64,000 nt of DNA from NCBI RefSeq assembly GCF_000213805.1, contig NC_015556.1, forward strand, positions 868,001 through 932,000. The letters run 5' to 3'. This DNA comes from Pseudomonas fulva 12-X. Its GTDB lineage: Bacteria > Pseudomonadota > Gammaproteobacteria > Pseudomonadales > Pseudomonadaceae. The position numbers were made by a program, and so were the translations under genes. The notes beneath the pieces are model-generated. The model worked only from the letters and a program-made list of their open reading frames with translations, ran no database searches and had not been told where the DNA came from. Position 1 is the first letter of the stretch. Each line of letters begins with the position of its first letter. Shown here one piece after another: positions 35,111-43,530 of this stretch.

Positions 35111-35227
35111 CCTGGCGTTGAGCGTAGCGATACCCAGATCGCTTTCCCTGCGCTGCAACGGCTGAGCGATAGAACCCCGGACGCGCTAAACTGCGCGCCA
35201 TTTCCACAGCTCACCACGTTGTCCGCC

Positions 35228-36556
35228 ATGACCTTCGCTTCCCTCGGCCTGATCGAACCCCTGCTGCGCTGCCTCGACGGCCTCGATTACAAGACCCCGA
35301 CGCCTGTCCAGGCCCAGGCCATCGGCCCAGTGCTAAAGGGCCGCGACATCATGGCCGCGGCGCAGACCGGCACCGGCAAGACCGCCGCTTTTACCCTACC
35401 GATCCTGCAGCGCCTGATGATGGAAGGCCCGGTGGTGGCCAGCAATTCGGTGCGTGCCTTGGTGCTGGTGCCGACCCGCGAGCTGGCCGAGCAGGTGCAG
35501 CAGAGCGTGCAGACCTACTCGCAGTTCCTGCCCCTGCGCAGTTATGCGGTGTACGGCGGGGTGAGCATCAACCCGCAGATGATGAAGCTGCGCAAGGGCC
35601 TCGACGTGCTGGTCGCCACGCCGGGCCGTTTGCTCGACCTGTACCGTCAGAGCGCGGTGAAGTTTTCCCAGCTGCAGGTGCTGGTGCTCGACGAAGCCGA
35701 CCGCATGCTCGACCTGGGTTTTGCCCGCGAGCTGGATGAGCTGTTCGCCGCCCTGCCGAAGAAACGCCAGACCTTGCTGTTCTCCGCGACCTTTTCCGAC
35801 GCCATCCGCGGCTTGGCCAAGGAAATGCTGCGCGACCCGCTGAGCATCGAAGTCAGCCCGCGCAACGCCGCCGCCAAGTCGGTCAAGCAGTGGCTGATTC
35901 CGGTGGACAAGAAGCGCAAGGCCGAGCTGTTCCTGCACCTGTATCGCAGCAAGAAATGGTCGCAAGTGCTGGTGTTCGCCAAGACCCGCAAGGGCGTCGA
36001 CGAACTCGAGCAGGCGCTGCTGGCCGAAGGCATTCGCGCCGATTCGATCCACGGTGACAAGCCGCAGCCGACGCGCCTGCGCGCCCTGCAGCGTTTCAAG
36101 GCCGGCGAAGTCGATGTGCTGGTGGCCACCGACGTGGCTGCCCGCGGCCTGGATATCGACGACCTGCCGCTGGTGGTCAACTTCGACCTGCCCATCGTCG
36201 CCGAAGACTACGTGCACCGCATTGGCCGTACCGGGCGCGCGGGGGCCAGCGGCCAGGCGGTATCGCTGGTCTGCGCCGACGAGGTGCAACTGCTCTCGGC
36301 CATCGAAGCGCTGATCCAGCAGATCCTGCAGCGCGTCGACGAACCAGACTTTATCCCCGACCACCGCGTGCCGCAGACTGTCGCCGGCGGCCTGGTGGTG
36401 AAGAAACCGAAGAAACCGAAAAAGCCCAAGGTGGTCGGCGGCGGCAAGGCCGGTGGCCTGGGCCGCTGGATGGAAAGCGACGAGCCGGCCGAACCGCCGG
36501 TCAAGGCCATCCGCAAGGTGCCGAGTTTCGGTGGCAAGCCCAAGGGCAAACGTTAG
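35228..36556 (+). CDS. DEAD-box RNA helicase, RhlE-like
   Basis: This is a 442-residue SF2 helicase. Q motif around FASLGL...TPTPVQ, motif I AQTGTGKT, Ib TPGR, motif II DEAD, motif III SAT, and motif VI HRIGRTGRAG. A basic, low-complexity tail (KKPKKPKKPK, then GGKPKGKR) probably aids RNA binding. The start is ATG 35228; a TTG at 35219 is open but unlikely. It follows an NYN ribonuclease-like gene and an exonuclease gene on the same strand, 117 bp after the latter. Confidence 0.92.
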   Translation: MTFASLGLIEPLLRCLDGLDYKTPTPVQAQAIGPVLKGRDIMAAAQTGTGKTAAFTLPILQRLMMEGPVVASNSVRALVLVPTRELAEQVQQSVQTYSQFLPLRSYAVYGGVSINPQMMKLRKGLDVLVATPGRLLDLYRQSAVKFSQLQVLVLDEADRMLDLGFARELDELFAALPKKRQTLLFSATFSDAIRGLAKEMLRDPLSIEVSPRNAAAKSVKQWLIPVDKKRKAELFLHLYRSKKWSQVLVFAKTRKGVDELEQALLAEGIRADSIHGDKPQPTRLRALQRFKAGEVDVLVATDVAARGLDIDDLPLVVNFDLPIVAEDYVHRIGRTGRAGASGQAVSLVCADEVQLLSAIEALIQQILQRVDEPDFIPDHRVPQTVAGGLVVKKPKKPKKPKVVGGGKAGGLGRWMESDEPAEPPVKAIRKVPSFGGKPKGKR

Positions 36557-36580
36557 GAATAGCGACGCAAGCGGCCGGGC

Positions 36581-36943
36581 TCAGATTTCCTGGCCGATCT
36601 TCCACAGCACGCCGCTGGGGTCGAAGACGATGAATTCGCGAATGCCCCAGGGCTGATCCTCTGGGGCGAAGGTGCGCACGCCGAAGCGCTCGCCGATGTT
36701 TTCCGCCTGCACGTGGGCCCACCAGGCCTGCACGTCATCGACCATCAGGTGCATGACGAAATTCTCCGCCTGTTCCTTCACGTAGAAGTTCTGCAGCAGA
36801 AAGGCGCAGTGCTCGCCGTGGCTGAAGTAGCTCATCTCGTCCGTCTGCCACACCGCCTTGAAGCCCAGGGCGGTGTAGAAGGCCTGGCTGAGCGGGTAGT
36901 CCCTGGCCGGAACGAAGGTTTTGAGTTGCAGGCTGGTGAGCAT
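36581..36943 (-). CDS. VOC-family (glyoxalase/bleomycin-resistance fold) protein
   Basis: This is a 120-residue protein with paired beta-alpha-beta-beta-beta modules (FVPARDYPLSQAFYTALGF and VQAWWAHVQAENIG ... REFIVFDPSGVLWKI). The function is not predictable within the superfamily. The start at ATG 36943 has AGAGG about 7 bases upstream. It is on the same strand as, and just downstream of, the flavoprotein gene, 20 bp from its stop. Confidence 0.87.
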   Translation of the reverse strand: MLTSLQLKTFVPARDYPLSQAFYTALGFKAVWQTDEMSYFSHGEHCAFLLQNFYVKEQAENFVMHLMVDDVQAWWAHVQAENIGERFGVRTFAPEDQPWGIREFIVFDPSGVLWKIGQEI

Positions 36944-36963
36944 GGATTTTCCTCTTCCCTGGA

Positions 36964-38208
36964 TTATCGGGTTTGCGCCTTGAGCCAGCGCAGCATGCCC
37001 TGACCGGCCACGCGGCCGCTGGCGAAGCAGGCGGTGAGCAGGTAGCCGCCGGTGGGGGCTTCCCAATCGAGCATTTCACCGGCGCAGAAGGTGCCGGGCA
37101 GTTGCGTCAGCATCAGGTTGTCGTCGAGGGCTTCGAATGACACGCCGCCGGCGCTGCTGATCGCTTCTTCGATAGGGCGCGCCTGGCATAGCGTGATCGG
37201 CAGCGCCTTGATGGCGGCAGCCAACCGCTGCGCATCGGCGAAGTGCTCGGCGGGCGTCACCTCGCGCAGCAGCGCGGCCTTCACACCATCCAGGCCGGCC
37301 TGGCGATGCAGATGCTTGGCCATGGAGTTCGAGCCGCGCGGTTTGCTAAGCGCCTTGCCGAGGGCTTCTTCACTGCGCTGTGGCAATAGGTCCAGATACA
37401 CAGTGCAGCTGCCATCGCAGCTGATGCGCTGGCGAATCCCGGCGGACAGGGCGTACACCAGGCTGCCCTCGATACCGGTGTCGGTCAGCACGAATTCGCC
37501 TGGGCGCGGTGCTTCGTCTGGCAAGCCCAGCGCTACGTTCTTCAGCGGAGCACCAGCGAATTTCTCGCGCAGCAGGGGGCTCCAGGCGGCCACGTCGAAC
37601 CCGCAGTTGCTCGGTTGCAATGGCGCAATGGGCACGCCGGCCCGTTGCAGATGCGCCACCCAACTGCCGTCGGAGCCGAGCCGCGGCCAGCTGCCGCCGC
37701 CCAGGGCCAGCAGCACGGCGTCGGCGCGGATCACCTGCTCACCTTCGGGGTCCGCCACACGCAGGCTGCCGTCGGTATTCCAGCCCAGCCAGCGGTGCCG
37801 GGTGTGCAACTGCACACCGGCCTCGCGCAGGCGCTTGAGCCAGGCGCGCAGCAGCGGCGCGGCCTTCATGTCGGTGGGAAAGACGCGGCCCGAGGTGCCG
37901 ACGAAAGTGTCGATGCCCAGGCCATGGATCCATTCGCGAAGCGCATTGGCATTGAAGCCTTGCAGCAGTGCATGGATTTCCCGCTCGCGCTCGCCATAGC
38001 GGCCGACGAACGCCGGGTAGGGTTCGGAATGGGTGATGTTCATGCCACCTACGCCAGCGAGCAGAAACTTGCGGCCTACCGAGGGCATGGCGTCGTAGAG
38101 GTCGACCCGCACGCCAGCGAGCGCCAGGGTTTCGGCGGCCATCAGGCCGGCAGGGCCGCCGCCGATGATGGCGACCGAGTATGTGGTTGGCGTGGCGGAA
38201 GCGGTCAT
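36964..38208 (-). CDS. HI0933/TIGR03862-family flavoprotein
   Basis: This is a 414-residue FAD-dependent oxidoreductase of the BaiN/HI0933 family. FAD motif IIGGGPAGLMAAETLA is at about residues 13-28, followed by GVGGMNITHSEP, LALGGGSWPRLGSDG, and the C-terminal CAGEMLDWEAPTGGY (family signature) near the end. Its reaction is unknown. The start is ATG 38208. It is tandem to the deacetylase gene, which ends 29 bp upstream. Confidence 0.9.
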   Translation of the reverse strand: MTASATPTTYSVAIIGGGPAGLMAAETLALAGVRVDLYDAMPSVGRKFLLAGVGGMNITHSEPYPAFVGRYGEREREIHALLQGFNANALREWIHGLGIDTFVGTSGRVFPTDMKAAPLLRAWLKRLREAGVQLHTRHRWLGWNTDGSLRVADPEGEQVIRADAVLLALGGGSWPRLGSDGSWVAHLQRAGVPIAPLQPSNCGFDVAAWSPLLREKFAGAPLKNVALGLPDEAPRPGEFVLTDTGIEGSLVYALSAGIRQRISCDGSCTVYLDLLPQRSEEALGKALSKPRGSNSMAKHLHRQAGLDGVKAALLREVTPAEHFADAQRLAAAIKALPITLCQARPIEEAISSAGGVSFEALDDNLMLTQLPGTFCAGEMLDWEAPTGGYLLTACFASGRVAGQGMLRWLKAQTR

Positions 38209-38237
38209 GTCGGCGTCGGCTGGGCAAAGGGCGAAGT

Positions 38238-39158
38238 TTACCCGAGCCCTCGCTGCTGCCATACCCGCGCGGCGCTGTGGTGGAGGATGCCGTGGCGGCG
38301 GGCGAGGGCGTGGCGGTCCTTGCTGTAGCCACCGCCGATCACGCCGACCACGGGAATGTCGCGGCCCAGGCAGTGGTTGAGCACGGCCTCATCGCGGGCG
38401 GCGACGCCGGCGTCGGTGAGCTGCAGGTAGCCCAGGGCGTCGTCCTTGTGCACGTCGACGCCAGCGTCGTAGAGCACGATATCCGGCTGATACAGGGCCA
38501 GCAGGTAACCCAGGGTGTCGTCGACCACCTTGAGGTAATCGGCGTCGCCCATGCCACGCGGCAACGGGATGTCCCAGTCGCTGCTGGCCTTGCGCGCCGG
38601 GTAGTTCTGCTCGCAGTGCAGGGACACGGTGATCGCGTCGGGCACGTGCTCGAGCAGGCGCGCGGTGCCGTCGCCCTGGTGCACGTCGCAGTCGAAGATC
38701 AGCACGCGCCCGGCCTTGCCGCTTTCCAGCAGGTAGCGGGCGATCACCGCCAGGTCGTTGAAGATGCAGAAGCCCGCCGGGTAATCGTAATGGGCATGAT
38801 GGGTGCCGCCGGCCAGGTGGCAGGCCAGGCCGTGCTGCAGGGCCTGCTCGGAGGCCAGCAGCGAGCCGCCGACGGCCCGCACGGTGCGCCGCGCCAGTTC
38901 CGGGCTCCAGGGCAGGCCGAGGCGGCGCTGGTCTTCGTGGCTCAAGTCGCCGCTCAGGTAGCGCTCTATATAGGCGGGGCAGTGGCAGAGGGCGAGGATA
39001 TCGGCCGGGCAGATTTCCGGGCGCAGCAGTTCTTCATCCCGAGTCAGGCCGCTGGCCACCAGGTGGTCACGCAGCAGGCGGAATTTCTCCATCGGGAAGC
39101 GATGGCCGCCGGGGAACGGCGGGCTGTAGTCGTCGTGGTAGATCAGCGGCAGGGGCAT
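38238..39158 (-). CDS. Histone-deacetylase-superfamily (class II type) hydrolase
   Basis: This is a 306-residue deacetylase-fold protein with the zinc and active-site motifs: GGTHHAH (the HH pair), FNDLAV, DCDVHQGDGTA (zinc-site Asp and His), and LYDAGVDVH. Bacterial members act on acetylpolyamines or acyl groups; the substrate is unknown. The start is ATG 39158, divergent from the GNAT gene (39196), with only 37 bp between. It may be functionally paired with the acetyltransferase or simply share a promoter region. Confidence 0.92.
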   Translation of the reverse strand: MPLPLIYHDDYSPPFPGGHRFPMEKFRLLRDHLVASGLTRDEELLRPEICPADILALCHCPAYIERYLSGDLSHEDQRRLGLPWSPELARRTVRAVGGSLLASEQALQHGLACHLAGGTHHAHYDYPAGFCIFNDLAVIARYLLESGKAGRVLIFDCDVHQGDGTARLLEHVPDAITVSLHCEQNYPARKASSDWDIPLPRGMGDADYLKVVDDTLGYLLALYQPDIVLYDAGVDVHKDDALGYLQLTDAGVAARDEAVLNHCLGRDIPVVGVIGGGYSKDRHALARRHGILHHSAARVWQQRGLG

Positions 39159-39195
39159 ACAATGGCGGTCATCGGGTGAACCTGAGGCAGTATGC

Positions 39196-39762
39196 ATGAG
39201 AAGCGAAGTGGAAGGGACCGAGCTGCAGACGCCGCGCCTGTACCTGCGCGCCTGGCGTGACGAGGACCTGGACGAGCTGGCGATGCTGTGCGCGGACCCG
39301 GCGGTGATGCGCCATTTCCCGGCGACCCTGAACCGCGAGCAGAGCGAGGCGCTGCTTAACCGCTTGCAACAGCACTTCGCTGAGCATGGCTTTACCTTCT
39401 GGTCACTATGGAGCCGTGATGATGGCCGCTTCGTCGGTATGACCGGACTGGCCCATGTCGGCTTCGAGGCGAGTTTTACTCCGGCGGTGGAGATTGGCTG
39501 GCGCCTGTCGCCAGCATTCTGGGGCCGGGGCCTGGCCCAGGAAGCGGCACGGGCCTCGCTGGATTTTGCCTTCACGCAGCTGGCGGTTGATCGCGTGGTG
39601 GCATTCACGACCCTGACCAATATCCCGTCGCAGCGGGTGATGCAGGGGCTTGGCATGCAGGCCGCCGGCGAATTCGAGCACCCGTCGCTGGCGCCCGGGC
39701 ACCCGCTGCGCCGCCACGTGCTGTATGAAATGCCCCGCAGCGAATGGCCGAAGCGGGGCTGA
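39196..39762 (+). CDS. GNAT acetyltransferase, RimJ/RimL-like
   Basis: This is a 188-residue GNAT protein, starting with the RimJ-type LQTPRLYLRAWRDEDLDELA, with the acetyl-CoA loop around EIGWRLSPAFWGRGLAQEAAR and the end motif IPSQRVMQGLGMQ. It probably acetylates an amine of a small molecule or protein N-terminus; the target is unknown. It is divergent from the deacetylase gene. Confidence 0.9.
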   Translation: MRSEVEGTELQTPRLYLRAWRDEDLDELAMLCADPAVMRHFPATLNREQSEALLNRLQQHFAEHGFTFWSLWSRDDGRFVGMTGLAHVGFEASFTPAVEIGWRLSPAFWGRGLAQEAARASLDFAFTQLAVDRVVAFTTLTNIPSQRVMQGLGMQAAGEFEHPSLAPGHPLRRHVLYEMPRSEWPKRG

Positions 39763-39883
39763 GCCTGTCGTCCATGACACCTCGGCGCGATTCCTGAGCG
39801 GCGGCAAAGGCATTACCATTCAACATCCGCGCAGCCCGCGCGTGTCGCAGCATTGCCCTAGATAGGGCCCGTGGAGATCGCTT

Positions 39884-40753
39884 ATGAGTCAAGTCCTGAA
39901 CGAGTTGGTGGCACTGCTGAGCCTGGAAGCCATCGAGGAAAACCTGTTCCGTGGCGTCAGCCAGGATCTGGGCTTTCGCCAGCTCTTCGGTGGTCAGGTG
40001 CTTGGCCAGTGCGTTTCGGCGGCCACCCAGACGGTCGAGGCCGACCGCCATGTGCATTCGCTGCACGGCTACTTTCTGCGCCCTGGCGATGCCACGCTGC
40101 CGGTGGTCTACCAGGTCGACCGCGTGCGTGACGGCGGCAGCTTCAGCACGCGCCGGGTGACTGCTGTGCAGAAGGGCAAGGCGATCTTCACCTGCAGCGC
40201 TTCGTTCCAGTACCAGGAGGAGGGCTTTCACCACCAGGCGCAGATGCCCGACGTACCGGGGCCCGAAGGACTGCGCTCGGAAACCGAGCTGGCCAGCCAG
40301 GTTGCCGACATGCTGCCGCCGCGAGTGCGCGAGCGCGTGCTGTTCGACAAGCCCATCGAGATTCGCCCGGTCACCGTCGATAACCCGTTCGCCCCCCAGG
40401 TCAGCGAGCCGGTGAAGTACGTGTGGTTCCGCGCCGACGGCGAACTGCCGGACACCCCGGCCATCCACAAGTACCTGCTGGGCTACGCCTCGGACTTCAA
40501 CCTGCTGACCACTTCGATGCTGCCCCACGGCGTCTCGGTGTGGCAGAAGTTCATGCAGGTTGCCAGCCTCGACCATTCCCTATGGTTCCACGGCAATCTG
40601 CGCATGGACGACTGGCTGCTCTACGCCATGGACAGCCCCTGGGCCGGCAACGCTCGCGGCTTCTCGCGCGGCAGCGTGTTCAACCGCCAGGGCCAGCTGG
40701 TCGCCTCGGTCGCCCAGGAAGGGCTGATCCGCCTGCGCGAAGACTGGCGCTGA
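39884..40753 (+). CDS. tesB: Acyl-CoA thioesterase II, TesB
   Basis: This is a 289-residue double-hotdog thioesterase. N-terminal LFRGVSQDLGFRQLFGGQVLGQ and the second-domain LRMDDWLLYAMDSPWAGNARGFSRG are strong TesB signatures, including the conserved Asp of the active site. It hydrolyses medium- and long-chain acyl-CoA. The start is ATG 39884. Confidence 0.94.
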   Translation: MSQVLNELVALLSLEAIEENLFRGVSQDLGFRQLFGGQVLGQCVSAATQTVEADRHVHSLHGYFLRPGDATLPVVYQVDRVRDGGSFSTRRVTAVQKGKAIFTCSASFQYQEEGFHHQAQMPDVPGPEGLRSETELASQVADMLPPRVRERVLFDKPIEIRPVTVDNPFAPQVSEPVKYVWFRADGELPDTPAIHKYLLGYASDFNLLTTSMLPHGVSVWQKFMQVASLDHSLWFHGNLRMDDWLLYAMDSPWAGNARGFSRGSVFNRQGQLVASVAQEGLIRLREDWR

Positions 40754-41058
40754 GGCAGTGCCAAAAGCTGTTCGAGCGGACAGCTTCTGGCGGGTCGGTG
40801 GCGGTCGATTTCCTTTTGTGCTGTAGGACATCGACCCAGAAGCGGTTTGGTCATTTCCTACTTCAATGAATCTTAGCCTTTAAAATCAGCAACTTGAGTT
40901 GTCTGCTGCTATCGAGCGAAGCGGCGTCGGCCATTTTCCCGGCGTGTGCATTTCCCTGAACGTGGTCGACGCTTGTTCTGTCTCCCCATTAATGCCCGGT
41001 TGTCGCACCTGCGCGGGCTCCACACATGGGAGTGTCCTCGAGTCTGCAGGAGACGGAT
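40754..41058. other. Intergenic region upstream of the pilus operon
   Basis: A 305-bp stretch. It has a short hairpin AAGCTGT / ACAGCTT (40767-40788, no T run) and an AT-rich block around 40861-40900 that probably holds the pilus promoter. No gene was seen. Confidence 0.5.
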
Positions 41059-41589
41059 ATGCGTCGCTCATCGCTACTGGCTTCATCCCTTCTGGCCCTG
41101 GCCATGACATCCACTGCCCAGGCGGCCGGCACCGTGACCGGACAACTGGGTATCCAACTGGTCGTCACGGACGGCTGTACGGTAGGTAACGGCAACGCTG
41201 GCGGCACCTTCGGTACCATCGATTTCGGCAGCGTGGCTGCCATCACCACCACCCTTGAAGCGCAATCCGTCGGCTCCGGTGGCGGCGGTTCGTTCAGCGT
41301 GACCTGCAACAACGGCACCGATTTCAGCGTGACCCTCGACAGCGGCGCCAACGCCGCCGGCACCCAGCGCAACATGAGCAATGGCACCGACACCATCGCC
41401 TACAACCTGTTTCAGGACGCCGGGCGCACCACGCCCTGGGGTGATGGCAGCAACGGTGGCGACACCCTGACCACTACCGGCACCGGTACGACCCAGGAGT
41501 TGGTGGTCTACGGCCAGGTGCCGCCGCGCGCCGAGGTGCCCTCGGTGGGTACCTATACCGATACCGTGCAGGTGACCGTCGCTTGGTAA
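41059..41589 (+). CDS. cupE1: Major pilin subunit, CupE1/CsuA/B-like (SCPU domain)
   Basis: This is a 176-residue secreted protein. Signal peptide MRRSSLLASSLLALAMTSTAQA is followed by a spore-coat-U-domain pilin. The domain has two Cys (DGCTVG and TCNNGT), the YNLFQDAGRTTPWGDGSN block, and an amphipathic end (YTDTVQVTVAW) as donated strands have. The start is ATG 41059 with GGAG about 7 bases upstream; a 41026 start would add an unlikely leader. It is first of six genes forming an archaic chaperone-usher pilus (P. aeruginosa CupE, Acinetobacter Csu) used in attachment and biofilms. Confidence 0.9.
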   Translation: MRRSSLLASSLLALAMTSTAQAAGTVTGQLGIQLVVTDGCTVGNGNAGGTFGTIDFGSVAAITTTLEAQSVGSGGGGSFSVTCNNGTDFSVTLDSGANAAGTQRNMSNGTDTIAYNLFQDAGRTTPWGDGSNGGDTLTTTGTGTTQELVVYGQVPPRAEVPSVGTYTDTVQVTVAW

Positions 41590-41646
41590 GCGTCGCCGGG
41601 CCGCCTGGCTGCCCGGCGATGACCTGTCTTCTGTTCGGAAATTGCC

Positions 41647-42159
41647 ATGTCTGCTTTTCGGCCCGTTCGATTCGTGGCGCTCCTGGCGTTCGTCCCCGGC
41701 TTGCTCGCCGCTGCCACCAAAACCGCGACCATTGGCCTGTTCGCCGAGGTGTTGCCGGCCTGCAGTGCGGGCAGCACAGCGGCAAACGATCTGGGCCAGT
41801 TCGGCACCTTCGACTTCGGTACCCGCTCGCTGTTGACCACCGCGCTGGATGTCACCGGCCAGCCGGGCAACGGCGCGCTACGGGTCAACTGCCTGACCAA
41901 CACGCCGTATCAGGTGCTGATCAGCGCGGGCGGCAGCGGCAACGTCAACGCCCGGCGGCTGACCGGGCCGAATGCGCAGATCACCTACAACCTCTACACC
42001 TCTTCGGATTACCAGACGGTGTGGAACGACACCATCGGCATCAGCCGCACTGGCACCGGGCAGGATCAGTGGCTGCCGGTTTACGGGCGGGTGCCGGCGC
42101 AGCGTTCGCCGGCGGCCGGCATCTATCGCGACACGGTCACTGTGACGGTGAAGTGGTGA
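41647..42159 (+). CDS. cupE2: Minor pilin, CupE2/CsuA-like (SCPU domain)
   Basis: This is a 170-residue protein with a signal peptide (to about residue 22, ending LLAA) and a single SCPU domain: Cys in VLPACSAGS and RVNCLTNTP, and YNLYTSSDYQTVWNDTIG. It ends in a hydrophobic strand VTVTVKW. The gene is the second of the operon and its stop overlaps the next start (GTGA). It is probably a minor or adaptor subunit. Confidence 0.88.
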   Translation: MSAFRPVRFVALLAFVPGLLAAATKTATIGLFAEVLPACSAGSTAANDLGQFGTFDFGTRSLLTTALDVTGQPGNGALRVNCLTNTPYQVLISAGGSGNVNARRLTGPNAQITYNLYTSSDYQTVWNDTIGISRTGTGQDQWLPVYGRVPAQRSPAAGIYRDTVTVTVKW

Positions 42160-42704
42160 AAAGGTGCGCTGGCGTCGGCCTGCTGGCGCTGGCGGCCATC
42201 GCTCCGGCGTTGGCGGATACCGGCACCAACGAGCTGCGCGTCGACCGCCTGTTCCAGGTGCGCGCGGTGGTTACTCAGGGTTGCCTGCTGGGCACGGGGG
42301 CCAGCGACGTGAGCAGCTACGGCAACATCAACTTCGGGCAGATCAGCAGCCTGAGCAGCCCGGTAAACCGCACCAGCACGCCGGGCAGCGGTTCGATCGT
42401 GCTGCAGTGCACGCCCGGCACGCGGCTGACCATTGGCATCGGCTCGGGCGCCAACACCGCCAGCGTCGCCGCCGGGCGCTTCCTGGCCAAGGGCAGCGAG
42501 CGGCTGCGTTACCAGCTCTATCAGGACGCCGCCTTCAACACCGTATGGGGCGACGGCAGCAATGGCGCCGCGGCGTTGAGCACCACCTTTCCGGCTGCAG
42601 GCGGCACCCAGAGTTACCCGGTGTACGCGCGGCTGTTCAGCGTTACACCCATGCCCAGCGCGGGCATTTACAACGATGTGGTCACCGTGACCATCAGTTA
42701 TTGA
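42156..42704 (+). CDS. cupE3: Minor pilin, CupE3/CsuB-like (SCPU domain)
   Basis: This is a 182-residue protein starting at GTG 42156, overlapping the upstream TGA. The signal peptide is short (VKRCAGVGLLALAAIAPALA) and is followed by an SCPU domain with Cys in TQGCLLG and LQCTPGT and the WGDGSNG block shared with CupE1. A GTG at 42153 is an equal alternative. The longer open frame from 41583 is antiphase to the upstream gene and not coding. Confidence 0.87.
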   Translation: MKRCAGVGLLALAAIAPALADTGTNELRVDRLFQVRAVVTQGCLLGTGASDVSSYGNINFGQISSLSSPVNRTSTPGSGSIVLQCTPGTRLTIGIGSGANTASVAAGRFLAKGSERLRYQLYQDAAFNTVWGDGSNGAAALSTTFPAAGGTQSYPVYARLFSVTPMPSAGIYNDVVTVTISY

Positions 42705-42718
42705 GCAGGGAGATGCAT

Positions 42719-43504
42719 ATGTACCGAGCAGCAAGGCAGCACCTCGAATCCCCATTGGCCCGACTCATCGTCGTGATGCTGCTGGCGCTCATCGCCCGCC
42801 CAGCAGGCGCCGCCAGTTCGGTACTGATCTGGCCGATCAATCCGGTGATCGAGGCCGAGCAGAAGGCCGTGGCACTGTGGCTGGAGAACCGCGGCCAGGC
42901 GCCGGTGAATCTGCAGGTTCGGGTGATGAACTGGCAGCAGGCTGGCTTCGAGGACCGCCTCGACGCTCAGCGTGAAGTGATCGGCAGCCCGCCGGTGGTC
43001 ACCATCGCCCCGGGTAAGCGGCAGATGATCCGCCTGATGGCCATGCAGGCGCCGCAGCCCGTTGTGCAGCAGGCCTATCGCGTGCTGATCGACGAGATGC
43101 TCGACAACGAAGCCGCAGCCGATCCGCAGCTGGGGGTGAAATTCCAGATGCGCTATTCGATTCCGCTGTTCGTGTTCGGCGCTGGCGCCGCCCCCGAGCG
43201 TGGCCAGAACCCGGCTGGCGAGGGGCTGAAAACCCTGGCGCCGCAGCTGAGCTATCAGCTGCAGCAGCAGGGTGGTGAGCGCTACCTGCTGGTGCGCAAT
43301 GGCGGTACCGCCCACGCCCGGCTGTCAGCCGTGCATTTCAGTCGCGGCGGCCAGCAGCAGGTGGTCGCCGAAGGCCTGCTGGGTTATGTGCTGCCGGGCG
43401 CCGAAATGCGCTGGCCGCTGCCGGCCGGCGTGAACGCTCAGGGCGCGGCCCTGCAGGCGATGGTCAACGATCACAGCGAGCCCACGACGATAACGGGGCG
43501 CTGA
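42719..43504 (+). CDS. cupE4: Periplasmic pilus chaperone, CupE4/CsuC-like
   Basis: This is a 261-residue Ig-like chaperone with a signal peptide (to about residue 30, ARPAGA). G1-strand and proline-rich motifs of the archaic branch follow: SVLIWPINPVIEAEQKAVALWLEN, then PGKRQMIRLM, with the subunit-binding Arg/Lys pair. It donates a strand to pilins in the periplasm and delivers them to the usher. ATG 42719 is favoured over 42713 because AGGGAG lies 6 bases upstream. Confidence 0.92.
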   Translation: MYRAARQHLESPLARLIVVMLLALIARPAGAASSVLIWPINPVIEAEQKAVALWLENRGQAPVNLQVRVMNWQQAGFEDRLDAQREVIGSPPVVTIAPGKRQMIRLMAMQAPQPVVQQAYRVLIDEMLDNEAAADPQLGVKFQMRYSIPLFVFGAGAAPERGQNPAGEGLKTLAPQLSYQLQQQGGERYLLVRNGGTAHARLSAVHFSRGGQQQVVAEGLLGYVLPGAEMRWPLPAGVNAQGAALQAMVNDHSEPTTITGR

Positions 43505-43530
43505 AGCATGGCGGCGGTAGTTGCTGAACG

